64,000 nucleotides of DNA from Anaerolineales bacterium (lineage in GTDB: Bacteria > Chloroflexota > Anaerolineae > Anaerolineales > E44-bin32), in NCBI GenBank assembly GCA_029210945.1, contig JARGGH010000006.1:30669-94668 (forward strand), given 5' to 3'. The position numbers and the translations under genes are program-made. Of this stretch, positions 47,001 through 55,174 are shown piece after piece. A model generated the notes under the pieces. It saw only the letters and a program-made list of their open reading frames with translations, was not told the DNA's origin and did no database searches. How positions within the stretch are numbered: position 1 is the first letter of the stretch; each line of letters begins with the position of its first letter.

Positions 47001-47493
47001 CATCAAGGTATTCGATCGTGAGGGAGCCTATCTCGGACAATTCGGTGGAGCTGGATACCTTCCCGGTTATCTTGATGAGCCGGTCGGGTTGGCTGTATCA
47101 GAACAAGGGACGGTCTACGTGGTCGATACCTGGAACCAGCGTGTGCAGGGGTTCTTACCGATCGAAGAGAACAACACTTTCGCACCTGTTTCCGAATGGG
47201 AAGTAGATGCCTGGTATGGCCAGTCACTGGAAAACAAACCCTATATTGATACCGGTCCAGGCGGAATCGTATGCACAACCGACCCAGAAGCATTTCGTGT
47301 GCTTTGCTTCCTGGAGAATGGTGAATTCGTCGGTGGCTGGGGAGGGATTTTCGGGATGGCGGCAAATCAATTCGACGTCCTTTCCGGTGTTGCGGTGGCC
47401 CGGGATGGTACGGTCTGGGTTGTGGACAGTGGCAACCACCGTGTGATGCGTTTCGAACCATCCTTCCTGGAGTCGTTGGAAGATCAGCAGTAG
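44029..47493 (+). CDS. Agl23/TIGR03663-type membrane protein fused to NHL repeats
   Basis: A 1154-residue fusion. The N-terminal about 600 residues are a polytopic ArnT/PMT-like membrane protein with a first-loop acidic motif (MSHDESLHTQFSWYLVEGRGFSHDPLMHGPFQ), YYSRYVRNEM and SFAGEKMPWLTVHIALPL, as in the TIGR03663 flippase-associated family. An extracytoplasmic segment follows, then from about residue 860 six NHL-type blades (RPRDLAIAQDGSIYVADTANHRIQHLSPEGEV) forming a propeller outside the cell. It probably transfers sugars from a polyprenyl carrier. GGGAG lies 9 bp before ATG 44029. Confidence 0.9.
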   Translation: MTGESAVSEENQPWSDRLLERTSRIDLEASLYIVLILLAVFTRFYALEARVMSHDESLHTQFSWYLVEGRGFSHDPLMHGPFQMHAVALSYFLFGDSDATARFPAAFAGVLAVLMVLLFRKWLGRWGTLAATAMMVFSPYMLYYSRYVRNEMLVVPMALLMFYAVFRYFETRHVKWLYLLAASLALHFTTKETSFIYTAQLLLFLGLYFAWQVLSASWSNSRLKWTFVAGLLTAAVGGVLTMGSLFLDWAASGEVASDASLLTGGEAITSGVGLSPLISFGLILAVAGVLLMMVGLIFEYGRKLRSDFPAFDLIVVVWTMTMPQLAALPANIFGWDPLEYNSLLPLSRTILLVVLLLAASVAIGATWNWRKWLVSAAVFFGIFVVFQTTLFTNEDGLASGLVGSLGYWLEQHGVERGGQPWFYYLFLQIPLYEFLPAIGALGAGVYALRGAKSDGKPSPIDASGFPVIAFLGYWALTAITAYSFAGEKMPWLTVHIALPLILFGGWGIGKFIEQVDWSVITSGRGWLIVILVILLLISFTQLAGSLLGGSPPFQGNELDQLRATNGFLTALAFSLGAIFALWRLTSGYSFAMLVRLGSALTLLALFGLTVRSSLRASFVHYDLANEYLVYAHSAPGVKTAMRQIEDLSRRTTDGLAIQVAYDDDVSWPLNWYLRDYTGQFYFGANPTRELLNYPVILVGDNNWQNVEPLLRDGFFSYEYIRMWWPNQDYWALKWSSIESERDRTLSDEAGTIEPMGLGEYLRFSWQHIKPFFTDRDVRAAIWEIWLNRDFTKYGQVAQRDLSMPRWSPADRMRLYIRKDIAAQVWDYGVSPAALEPPTFEDPYADRIFDLQASLVVGQEGLSPGDFFRPRDLAIAQDGSIYVADTANHRIQHLSPEGEVMELWGTYGNRAQGDAPGGSFNEPWGIAVAPDGNVYVADTWNHRIQWFTPEGEFIGMFGQEGYGETANSFWGPRDVAVDREGRVYVSDTGNKYIKVFDREGAYLGQFGGAGYLPGYLDEPVGLAVSEQGTVYVVDTWNQRVQGFLPIEENNTFAPVSEWEVDAWYGQSLENKPYIDTGPGGIVCTTDPEAFRVLCFLENGEFVGGWGGIFGMAANQFDVLSGVAVARDGTVWVVDSGNHRVMRFEPSFLESLEDQQ

Positions 47494-47541
47494 AGATAAT
47501 GCAGTAGAATCAGCTTCCCTGAGAGAATGCAAGGAGTCCGG

Positions 47542-48681
47542 ATGAAGCTACACGAGTACCAATCAAAGCAAATGTTCGAGGAATTTGGCGTGCCGATCCC
47601 GAGAGGTCGTGTGGCAATGACTGCCCAAGAGGCGAGATCAATCGCGGAAGAGCTCGGTGGTCGCGTGGTGATCAAATCACAAGTTCTCGTCGGCGGACGC
47701 GGCAAGGCCGGTGGGATCCGGCTCGTCGATTCGCCTGAAGAAGCGGAGGAGGTCGCCACCCAGATCTTGGGCATGACGATAAAAGGTTTACCGGTTCGCA
47801 GGGTCTTGGTCGACGAAGCTGCAAACATTGAGACCGAAATCTATCTCGGCATCACGAACGATCGTGCCGAACGCTGCCCGGTGATGATTGCATCTGCAGA
47901 AGGAGGCGTGGAGATCGAGGAGGTTGCGCGCACGCATCCCGATAAGATCGTGCGCGTCTGGATCGATCCACTTCTGGGATCGCGGGAATACCAGGCGCGC
48001 TATCTGGCGGCCACGATCGAACTGCCGCGTGATCACTGGCGTGATTTCCTGCTCATCGCTCAAGGTCTTTTCAACGCGTTCACGGAGAATGATGCGACTC
48101 TGGCTGAAATTAATCCGCTGGTGATCACCGCTGACGGCCGCTTGCTGGCTTTGGATGGAAAGGTGGTCCTGGACGACAACGCGTTGTTCCGGCATACAGA
48201 CCTGGCAGAGTTGCGTGATCTGGATGAAGAACAGCCTGAGGAGCGTGACGCCCGTAAATACGGGCTTTCCTATGTAAAACTTGATGGAAACATCGGATGC
48301 ATGGTCAACGGTGCCGGCCTGGCGATGGCGACGATGGACGTAATCCATCTCTTTGGAGGCAAGCCGGCCAATTTCCTTGATATCGGCGGCGGTGCCTCGG
48401 CGGAGAAGGTCGCTGCGGCGATCAAAATCATCCTGCGGGATCCGAGCGTCGAGGCGATGCTCTTCAACATCTTCGGCGGGATCACGCGCGGTGATGAGGT
48501 CGCGCGCGGCATCCTGTCGGCGCTTGAGGCGACACCGACCGATATTCCGATGGTGATCCGGCTGGTCGGGACCAATGAGGAAGAAGGTCGGCAGCTGCTC
48601 ACCGACGCGAATTTTGAGACTGCTCCTTCGCTCGCAGAGGCGGCAAAGCGGGCGATCGAATTATCGAAAGGGGACCAGTAA
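47542..48681 (+). CDS. sucC: Succinate--CoA ligase, ADP/GDP-forming, beta subunit
   Basis: A 379-residue ATP-grasp subunit. The N-terminal [22 protein letters not shown], nucleotide-binding [17 protein letters not shown] and the C-terminal CoA-ligase fold ([38 protein letters not shown]) are present. With SucD it interconverts succinyl-CoA and succinate in the TCA cycle. ATG 47542 has AAGGAG 5 bp upstream; the in-frame ATG at 47527 precedes that site. Confidence 0.97.
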   Translation: MKLHEYQSKQMFEEFGVPIPRGRVAMTAQEARSIAEELGGRVVIKSQVLVGGRGKAGGIRLVDSPEEAEEVATQILGMTIKGLPVRRVLVDEAANIETEIYLGITNDRAERCPVMIASAEGGVEIEEVARTHPDKIVRVWIDPLLGSREYQARYLAATIELPRDHWRDFLLIAQGLFNAFTENDATLAEINPLVITADGRLLALDGKVVLDDNALFRHTDLAELRDLDEEQPEERDARKYGLSYVKLDGNIGCMVNGAGLAMATMDVIHLFGGKPANFLDIGGGASAEKVAAAIKIILRDPSVEAMLFNIFGGITRGDEVARGILSALEATPTDIPMVIRLVGTNEEEGRQLLTDANFETAPSLAEAAKRAIELSKGDQ

Positions 48682-48682
48682 G

Positions 48683-49543
48683 ATGAGTGTTCTCGTTGAC
48701 AAGGATACCCGTCTGCTTGTGCAGGGTATTACCGGACGGGAGGGGTTGTTCCACACCTCCCGGATGGTTGATTACGGCACAAACGTTGTGGCAGGTGTGA
48801 CGCCAAAGAAGGGCGGCGAGTGGGTTCTGGATGGGAAGATACCCGTCTTTGACACTGTGCGGACGGCGGTCGAGGCGACTGGAGCAAATGTCAGCATCAT
48901 CTTCGTCCCGGCGCGATTCTCCGCAGATGCTATTCTGGAAGCTGCCGATGCAGGAGTGCCACTTGTGGTCTGCATCACCGAGGGTATCCCCGTCCAGGAT
49001 ATGATGAAGGTGCGGCGCTACCTGGATCAGAAGGGGGTACGGCTTGTTGGGCCAAACTGTCCGGGGCTGCTCAGCCCGGGCGAGGCGAAGGTCGGGATCA
49101 TCCCCGGCCACATCGCGCAGAAGGGAAATATCGGTGTCGTGTCGCGCTCCGGGACGCTGACTTACGAAGTCCTTCACGCGCTGAATCAGAACAATATGGG
49201 GGTCTCAACCTGTGTCGGCATCGGCGGTGACCCGATCAACGGGACCTCGTTTGTCGATGCGCTGGCGATGTTTGAAGCTGATCCGCATACCGAGAAAGTT
49301 GTCCTGATCGGCGAAATCGGCGGGAGCGACGAAGAACGCGCCGCTGATTTTATTAGCGATCGGATGACCAAGCCGGTCGTGGCATTCGTCGCCGGGCGGA
49401 CGGCGCCTCCGGGTAAACGCATGGGTCATGCCGGCGCAATTGTCGAAGGGGGCGAGGGTACGGCGGACGAGAAGATCAAGGCGTTTGAAGCTGCGGGCGT
49501 GAGAACGGCCAACAGACCGGAAGAAATTCCAGATTTGTTGTAA
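48683..49543 (+). CDS. sucD: Succinate--CoA ligase alpha subunit
   Basis: A 286-residue subunit. It begins with the CoA-binding Rossmann fold ([37 protein letters not shown]); [15 protein letters not shown] and [16 protein letters not shown] follow, and the phospho-histidine is in [20 protein letters not shown] 48683 lies 1 bp after the sucC stop with AAAGGGGA about 9 bp upstream, so the two subunits are made together. Confidence 0.97.
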   Translation: MSVLVDKDTRLLVQGITGREGLFHTSRMVDYGTNVVAGVTPKKGGEWVLDGKIPVFDTVRTAVEATGANVSIIFVPARFSADAILEAADAGVPLVVCITEGIPVQDMMKVRRYLDQKGVRLVGPNCPGLLSPGEAKVGIIPGHIAQKGNIGVVSRSGTLTYEVLHALNQNNMGVSTCVGIGGDPINGTSFVDALAMFEADPHTEKVVLIGEIGGSDEERAADFISDRMTKPVVAFVAGRTAPPGKRMGHAGAIVEGGEGTADEKIKAFEAAGVRTANRPEEIPDLL

Positions 49544-49615
49544 GATACTAACAGATCAAGGATCGCCGTCAGACGGTTCGACCAGTCCGCGAAGCTGCCA
49601 GGAGATTGTAAGCAT

Positions 49616-49966
49616 ATGACAGAAGCAACCTCAAAGACGAAGGTCCCGGAGACAATCAGTGCGCTGCGGGATGAGTTGAAACAGAGTCCGAAGGATCGCG
49701 AAACGCATACGAGACTCGGATGGGCATTATTCAGTCTCGACCAGATCGATGAAGCGGTTGAGACTTTCCAGGCAGCGTACGAGCAGTGGCCGGATGACAT
49801 CGAAGTTAATTACGGATTCGGCCTTGCCTTGAAGACCCAGGGGCAATCGGAGCAGGCGCTGGTTAGTTTCAAGCGCGCTGAAGAGATTGAACCAGATACG
49901 GTCCGGGCGAGCATGATGAGACAGCTGGCTGCAGAACAGAAGGAATATCTCCTCCAAAAATTCTAA
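49616..49966 (+). CDS. TPR-repeat protein
   Basis: A 116-residue helical protein with about two tetratricopeptide repeats (THTRLGWALFSLDQIDEAVETFQAAYEQWPDDIEVNYGFGLALKTQGQSEQALVSFKRAEEIEPD). It should bind a protein partner; none can be named. AGGAGA lies 10 bp before the ATG. It sits between sucD and a UroD-family gene in the same direction with short gaps. Confidence 0.85.
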   Translation: MTEATSKTKVPETISALRDELKQSPKDRETHTRLGWALFSLDQIDEAVETFQAAYEQWPDDIEVNYGFGLALKTQGQSEQALVSFKRAEEIEPDTVRASMMRQLAAEQKEYLLQKF

Positions 49967-49977
49967 GAAAGGGTCGC

Positions 49978-50958
49978 ATGGTTTCCAAACGAGAACGACT
50001 GGAAGCCGCCATCGCCCGGGAGGTTGCAGATCGACCTCCAGTCGCGTTATGGCGGCATTTTCCTGTCGATGACCAGACGGCGGTCGGGTTAGCTGAATCG
50101 GCTGCGCGTTTCCAGGAACAGCATAACTTTGACTTCATAAAGTTGACGCCAAGCTCCTCTTACTGCCTGCTCGACTGGGGTGTGGAGGACGAGTGGACCG
50201 GGCACACCGAGGGTACTCGCAGGTACACCAAAAGGGTCATCCATTCACCGGATGATTGGAAAGAGTTGCGAGTACTTGATGCGCATGAGGGGGCGCTGGG
50301 TGCACAGATCGATTCTCTAAAGATGCTCCGTGAAACCGTTGGATCGGATGTTCCGATTATCCAGACGATTTTCAGCCCGCTCTCTCAGGCCAAAAACCTT
50401 GCCGGGCAGGATCGGTTGATGGAGCATCTTCACAGGGACCCAACCGGGGTAGAAGCGGGTTTGGAAATCATCACGATGTCAACCAGGGCGTTTGTGAAGG
50501 CATTGCAAGATGTCGCTGTGGATGGCATATTCTATGCGGTCCAGCATGCCTCTTATCGGTATTTCGACGAGGAGGCTTACCGTCGTTTCGGACGACCTTA
50601 TGATCTGCGGATTCTCGAGGCGGCTGAGGAGTACTGGTTGAACTTGCTGCATCTGCACGGCGGAGCGATCATGTTTGATCTGGCCGCCAGCTATCCTGTT
50701 CAAATTGTAAACTGGCACGATCGGGAAGTGGAACCGTCACTGTTTGAAGGGCGTGACCTGATCGAGGGGGCGGTTTGTGGAGGGGTGCGGCGTGAGACCT
50801 TAGAGTTAGGCACCCCGGACCAAGTTCAGGCGGAAGCGTCGGAGGCTCTCAGCTCTCTGGAACGGCGGGGTGTCGTCCTGGGGACAGGCTGCGTGATTTC
50901 ATCGATCGCGCCTCGGACGAATATCGAAGCCTTGCGTGAAGCTGTGGATTTCGCATAG
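49978..50958 (+). CDS. Uroporphyrinogen decarboxylase (UroD/HemE)-family protein
   Basis: A 326-residue TIM-barrel protein of the UroD/methyltransferase superfamily. RERLEAAIAREVADRPPVALW is the N-terminal family block; VDGIFYAVQHASY and MFDLAASYPVQIVNWHDRE align with barrel strands, and the C-terminus has VLGTGCVISSIAPRTNIEAL. The N-terminal UroD substrate motif (RQAGR) is missing, so it is probably not a haem enzyme. Corrinoid methyltransferases (MtaA type) are another possibility, though no clear Zn-binding HXCX(n)C site is seen. Function open. Confidence 0.85.
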   Translation: MVSKRERLEAAIAREVADRPPVALWRHFPVDDQTAVGLAESAARFQEQHNFDFIKLTPSSSYCLLDWGVEDEWTGHTEGTRRYTKRVIHSPDDWKELRVLDAHEGALGAQIDSLKMLRETVGSDVPIIQTIFSPLSQAKNLAGQDRLMEHLHRDPTGVEAGLEIITMSTRAFVKALQDVAVDGIFYAVQHASYRYFDEEAYRRFGRPYDLRILEAAEEYWLNLLHLHGGAIMFDLAASYPVQIVNWHDREVEPSLFEGRDLIEGAVCGGVRRETLELGTPDQVQAEASEALSSLERRGVVLGTGCVISSIAPRTNIEALREAVDFA

Positions 50959-51003
50959 ACATAGATTTTTTTGCATTACTGACGGATACATAACGGAGCA
51001 GAC

Positions 51004-51567
51004 GTGGCAGGAATTCGAGTGATCGCTGGCAATGCGAAGGGACGCAAGCTCAAGATGGTTCCGGGGGATAGCACCCGACCGGTGCCCGATCGCGTGAAGG
51101 AATCGCTGTTCAACATTTTAGGGCGGAATATCGTGAGCACCTCCTTCTGGGATGTATTCGCCGGAACAGGCAGTGTTGGTATCGAAGCGTTAAGCCGTGG
51201 CGCTGGGTTCGCTTTTTTTACCGACAAAGACCGGATGGCGGTAGCGACCATACGAGAAAATCTTGAGATCACCGGGTTCGGAGCGGTATCCGTGATCGAG
51301 CGGACGGATGTGTTTAAATTGCTTGCGCGACCTGCGAATCGGCAGTTTGATTTTGTATATATCGCGCCGCCTCAATACAAAGGGCTCTGGTCACGTGCCC
51401 TGAGGTTGTTAGAACAGAACACGACATGGCTCTATCCCGATGCCTGGGTTATTGTGCAGATTGACCCGCGCGAGGCAGAGGGGTTGGAGCTATCCGCCTT
51501 TGAGAAATTTGATGAGCGGACGTATGGGTCAACAATGCTGCAGTTCTACGAATGGACCAGTGAGTGA
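51004..51567 (+). CDS. rsmD: 16S rRNA (guanine966-N2)-methyltransferase RsmD family
   Basis: A 187-residue methyltransferase. RVIAGNAKGRKLKMVPGDSTRPVPDRVKESLFNIL is the diagnostic N-terminal block, SAM binding is FWDVFAGTGSVGIEALSRGA. The catalytic motif normally reading (N/D)PPY/F is APPQY (YIAPPQYKG) here. GTG 51004 with GGAG about 6 bp upstream is the start. It closes the sucC-to-rsmD run. Confidence 0.92.
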   Translation: MAGIRVIAGNAKGRKLKMVPGDSTRPVPDRVKESLFNILGRNIVSTSFWDVFAGTGSVGIEALSRGAGFAFFTDKDRMAVATIRENLEITGFGAVSVIERTDVFKLLARPANRQFDFVYIAPPQYKGLWSRALRLLEQNTTWLYPDAWVIVQIDPREAEGLELSAFEKFDERTYGSTMLQFYEWTSE

Positions 51568-51622
51568 TTAAGCGCCCTCGAATACTGTGCTGGAACGATC
51601 GATAACAAGGCTTGAGCGATCA

Positions 51623-52522
51623 CTACCAGTAGACGGGACCGATCAGGCGGGGCCCCTCAATCATCTGACGGAAAAAGTGGTACATAATATAAAGCTCGAG
51701 GGCGAACGGCGGAAAGCCGAGCATACCGAGTGCCGGCATCTGCCCGTAATGCAGCCCAAGAATGCGCAGCGCTTCCGGGACAGTATAGATCCAATGTCCA
51801 CCGTCGTTGACGAAAGCCTGGAAATTCCATGCTTCCCAAAGCAAGCCGCACAAAAAGCCACCCAGGAGCAGGGCGGTAATCTTGCTCCATTTCCCGGCCT
51901 CCAGCATGCTGGACAGTGAGGGTGCGCCGATGCTCTCATTGATCGGATCCATGAACAGGATAAAGCCGATCCAGACCGATGCGAACAAGTAGCGAGCGAT
52001 ATTCACTGGAACAACAAGCGGGACCGTGACCATCGCGAGCCCCATCAGGAACCAGAAAGCCCGCGTGCCCGGCACGATTTGGCCGCCCGGTGTTTTCTCT
52101 GATCTTGAGATGATGTCTTCAACGATCTGACTGGTCAGGAATACACCTGGAATGATGGTTGCGAATGACCAGAAGTAAGACACCAATCGGATGGCTGGTC
52201 TGGTGGGCACACTTTGATAATACCAATTCTGCAGGTGAAAATTGTAGACTTCGAAGAGAACCCATATCCCGACCGAGGCGAGGATCAAGAAGAGGAACTC
52301 TTTACGATGCCTGGTCAGCCAGGATGCCCTTGTCCTTCTGAAGAGCCAGCCATCCGCTGCGAGAATGTAGCCGGTCCACATAATTGGTGTGAACCAGGTA
52401 ATAACAAAGCGCTGACCCGACAGGAGCAGAAGTTCGGCGCTGACCATGATCAGCAGTCCAATCCATGTATGGATTGGAAAACGTTGTTCAGGGCGCGTTT
52501 TACGGTGCTGTAAATTGGACAT
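51623..52522 (-). CDS. Multi-pass membrane protein of unknown function
   Basis: A protein of about 299 residues with some eight or nine hydrophobic helices (WIGLLIMVSAELLLL, PIMWTGYILAADGWLF, FLFLILASVGIWVLFEVYNF, YFWSFATIIPGVFLTSQIV and others). Aromatic-rich loops such as VYNFHLQNWYY and LLWEAWNFQAFVNDGGHWIYTVP recur, which hints at an internal repeat. I do not recognise the family. The start (52522 or ATG 52534) lies inside the end of the NUDIX gene, indicating translational coupling. Confidence 0.8.
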   Translation of the reverse strand: MSNLQHRKTRPEQRFPIHTWIGLLIMVSAELLLLSGQRFVITWFTPIMWTGYILAADGWLFRRTRASWLTRHRKEFLFLILASVGIWVLFEVYNFHLQNWYYQSVPTRPAIRLVSYFWSFATIIPGVFLTSQIVEDIISRSEKTPGGQIVPGTRAFWFLMGLAMVTVPLVVPVNIARYLFASVWIGFILFMDPINESIGAPSLSSMLEAGKWSKITALLLGGFLCGLLWEAWNFQAFVNDGGHWIYTVPEALRILGLHYGQMPALGMLGFPPFALELYIMYHFFRQMIEGPRLIGPVYW

Positions 52523-53006
52523 GAGGGTTTCCATACTCGTCAAAGGTGGTCAATGCGGAGAAAGGTGTTCTGGTTGCCTCGCTCTTCAATGCGGCCGGGA
52601 TCAGCATGGGAAGATCGGCGACCAACGGTCTGGATGTAATCTCTGCGAGGCTGACCCATTCAGGAGTGCCTTCCGGGCCCGGAATCAGTTTCCCGTTCGG
52701 GGCCTTGCCTGTGAAGACGTATAAACCGACACCGGGGGTTGCGCCCGTATCGATTTGTACCACGCCAACGAGCTGGAGGTCGATTGGAGTAAGACCGGTT
52801 TCTTCAATCACCTCGCGGCGGGCGGAACTGAGAGCGTCCTCGCCGGCTTCGATGTGACCGCCGATCCCGTTGAGCTTACCCGACCATCCTGCCCGCCCCT
52901 CGGCAATTTTAATCAGCAGGACTTGATCCCTGCGCAGCAGGAATGTCAACGTGCGCGGGATGATTGTGTAGCGATTGGGCTGGACGCGCTGACCGTGAAG
53001 GACCAT
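52500..53006 (-). CDS. NUDIX hydrolase
   Basis: A 168-residue NUDIX protein. The full Nudix box is visible, GHIEAGEDALSSARREVIEETGL, with the metal-binding glutamates. The RTLTFLLRRDQVLLIKIAEGRAGWSGKLNGIGG lead-in resembles MutT/8-oxo-dGTPase-like members (NTP pyrophosphohydrolase). The substrate is unknown. It follows the aldolase-like gene by 14 bp. Confidence 0.94.
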   Translation of the reverse strand: MVLHGQRVQPNRYTIIPRTLTFLLRRDQVLLIKIAEGRAGWSGKLNGIGGHIEAGEDALSSARREVIEETGLTPIDLQLVGVVQIDTGATPGVGLYVFTGKAPNGKLIPGPEGTPEWVSLAEITSRPLVADLPMLIPAALKSEATRTPFSALTTFDEYGNPHVQFTAP

Positions 53007-53020
53007 TTGTGCTTGTTCTA

Positions 53021-54445
53021 TCAGTCGGCCAGGTCGCTAACGTCTTCCTCCACTGCCTGGTCTCCGAGATAATCGTCTAGAGCGGGTTCAACGTTCACGA
53101 GCTCGGTAAACTTCTTGACGATCGACCGGGAGTCCTTGATATTCAAGCGCTCAAAGAGCAGGGCAAACTGTTTCTGCCAGGCGTCCTGGATATTTTGAAG
53201 TGCATCCTCGGGCAGATTCCATAATTGCTGCTTGAACGGCCCTATCGCGCGCTTGCGAGTCTTGTAATAGAACTGCTCGTCGGTTTGCCCTGACTTACGC
53301 TCGTCGCTGTGATTCTCATCGAGATACGCGTACATCTCGGTACGCAGACCCTCCGGGAGATGGTCGAACATGATATTTTGGAAGCCTGTTGCCAGGTGGA
53401 CCTCGAGCGCGTTTGCTTCAGCAAACTTCGTAAACGCCTCTTCGGGAAGTGTGGAGGCGCCATGCTGGACGGCACCACCCATGCCATATTCTTTGGCTAC
53501 TGCAGAAAGATGTTTGAGGGTGTCAAAATCCACGCTCACCTCAGCGATTGAACCGTCCGGGAGCACGACCCCACCGTGGGATGTGCCGGTCTGGATGCTG
53601 ATCTTTGAGAGGCCCGGGGCGCCGGGAAGTTTTTCTCCGAGCGACTTGTTAAAACCTTCCATGAATGCGCGCATTTCGGGCTCGGTGCTGTTCTGGCCTC
53701 CGACTTCGCCAATTTCCCCACCTAACGAAATGGTCACGCCTTCCGGCTCTGCTCTGCGGATCGAAGCAGCGAGATCTGCGCAGAGCGAATAATTGAGTTC
53801 CTGCTGGTCGGCGATATCTTCTTTGCTTAAATCAACGAGCGTTGAGGTGTCGATGTCGATGTTGAAAAAACCGGCCGCGATTGATTCCAGTGAAACGCTG
53901 CGTACCGCCTCGAGTTCACTTTGGGGGTCGTTCTTGTAGCGGCTATGGCTGACCTGAAAGTGATCGCCTTGAATGAAGACGGGACCCCGGTAGCCTTCGG
54001 CGATGGCGGCCCCAAGGATATTGCTGGCGTATTCCGTCGGACGTTGATCGGTGTAGCCCATCTCTGAGCGGGCGATTTCGAAGATCAATGCACAAGCGTT
54101 GAACTCCATTGCTGACCGGAAGACAGCCTTGGCAGCGGTAAATGAGAGGGCGCGCAGGTTTATGGCTGGGACCGTGAAGTCGTCCGGTGTATTCCCGCGG
54201 CCGCGCGCGAGATAGAACTCGTGAATCGAAGCCGGGACAGCTCCTAATTCCTGGGCAAGGGAGCGGATCAACCAGCGCGCGAGCCCCTGTTCGCGCCGGC
54301 TCCCAAAGACTGCCGTTCGGACGATTGTGCCGATCTTCTCCCTCACCTTTTCTTCATCGCGCACAGAAACGCTGGGGCCATCGCTGATGTCGATCGCTTC
54401 ACCCAGCGGTTTTGAAATTCGGATCAGTTCGTCGATGATTGTCAT
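53021..54445 (-). CDS. Class II fructose-bisphosphate aldolase-like protein
   Basis: A 474-residue TIM-barrel protein of the class II aldolase superfamily, clearly longer than the usual 280-360. Zinc-site candidates are His in FIQGDHFQVS and in GGAVQHGASTLPEE; an acidic metal/catalytic block GEIGEVGGQNSTEP and DIDTSTLVDLS lie between. An N-terminal extension of about 90 residues and a C-terminal helical part (FKQQLWNLPEDALQNIQDAWQKQF) add length. It may be an aldolase for another sugar phosphate. It leads a run with NUDIX and membrane-protein genes. Confidence 0.85.
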   Translation of the reverse strand: MTIIDELIRISKPLGEAIDISDGPSVSVRDEEKVREKIGTIVRTAVFGSRREQGLARWLIRSLAQELGAVPASIHEFYLARGRGNTPDDFTVPAINLRALSFTAAKAVFRSAMEFNACALIFEIARSEMGYTDQRPTEYASNILGAAIAEGYRGPVFIQGDHFQVSHSRYKNDPQSELEAVRSVSLESIAAGFFNIDIDTSTLVDLSKEDIADQQELNYSLCADLAASIRRAEPEGVTISLGGEIGEVGGQNSTEPEMRAFMEGFNKSLGEKLPGAPGLSKISIQTGTSHGGVVLPDGSIAEVSVDFDTLKHLSAVAKEYGMGGAVQHGASTLPEEAFTKFAEANALEVHLATGFQNIMFDHLPEGLRTEMYAYLDENHSDERKSGQTDEQFYYKTRKRAIGPFKQQLWNLPEDALQNIQDAWQKQFALLFERLNIKDSRSIVKKFTELVNVEPALDDYLGDQAVEEDVSDLAD

Positions 54446-54550
54446 AAGCTGCCCTTCCTTGATGCTGTTCGGTCATGCCTGCACGTTGATTATACTTTGA
54501 AGTTCCAATCTGGTAATGATCGGGTTGTCAGCATTGTGTCAGCGGATTGG

Positions 54551-54579
54551 TTGTCCGGAATGCTGCTAGTGACTATAAT
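54551..54579 (+). promoter_or_regulatory. Sigma70-type promoter for the helical/SPFH gene pair
   Basis: TTGTCC (54551-54556), 17 bp, TATAAT (54574-54579), about 50 bp before the first gene's start. Confidence 0.6.
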
Positions 54580-54630
54580 CGGCACATAAAAGTAAGATTA
54601 TCGATAATTAGGAATAAAGGAGCATGGTCA

Positions 54631-55152
54631 ATGGAAGATCCACTTGGTAAGATCACCGAAGGCAAAGACCTGGTAGGCAAGCTGAAAAACGCGCTCGCTG
54701 GTTTTTTGGGATATTTCGATCGCGAGAACCGGCGTGACGCGGATAAGATCCTGCGCGAGGGGGTTGCCCTGCGGATCGAGAAACAATGGGGCCGCATCTC
54801 GGAAATTCAGCGGGACATGGTCAATCAAGGGCAGCTCGAGTTAGTAGATGATCTCGAAGCCGGTGCGCTGAAATTACGCCAATTCGCTGATCGCTTAAAA
54901 ACTGCTTCATACGGCTACGCTGGTTTTTTCGACGCAGTCCGGGTTAATGAGGATGAACTCGAGAATCTGTATTCGTATGATGTGGCGATGCTTGACGTAG
55001 CCGACGAAGTTGAACAGGCTGTCGATAATATCGAGGCGTCGCTCAATTCCGACGGTCTCCCGGCTGCGCTCAGCCACTTGAAATCTATTAGCCAGGACGC
55101 GATCGATACATTCGAGCAGCGTAAAGAAGTTATCTTGTCCACCGAGGCATAG
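54631..55152 (+). CDS. Helical protein of unknown function upstream of SPFH gene
   Basis: A 173-residue, wholly helical, charged protein (MEDPLGKITEGKDLVGKLKN) with no membrane segment and likely coiled coils. AAAGGAGC lies about 8 bp before ATG 54631, which excludes the frame's upstream extension. It is 22 bp upstream of the SPFH-HTH gene and shares its promoter, so a partner role in the same membrane-stress or scaffold complex is likely but unproven. Confidence 0.8.
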   Translation: MEDPLGKITEGKDLVGKLKNALAGFLGYFDRENRRDADKILREGVALRIEKQWGRISEIQRDMVNQGQLELVDDLEAGALKLRQFADRLKTASYGYAGFFDAVRVNEDELENLYSYDVAMLDVADEVEQAVDNIEASLNSDGLPAALSHLKSISQDAIDTFEQRKEVILSTEA

Positions 55153-55174
55153 GTAACTCGACAGAGGAGGCAAC

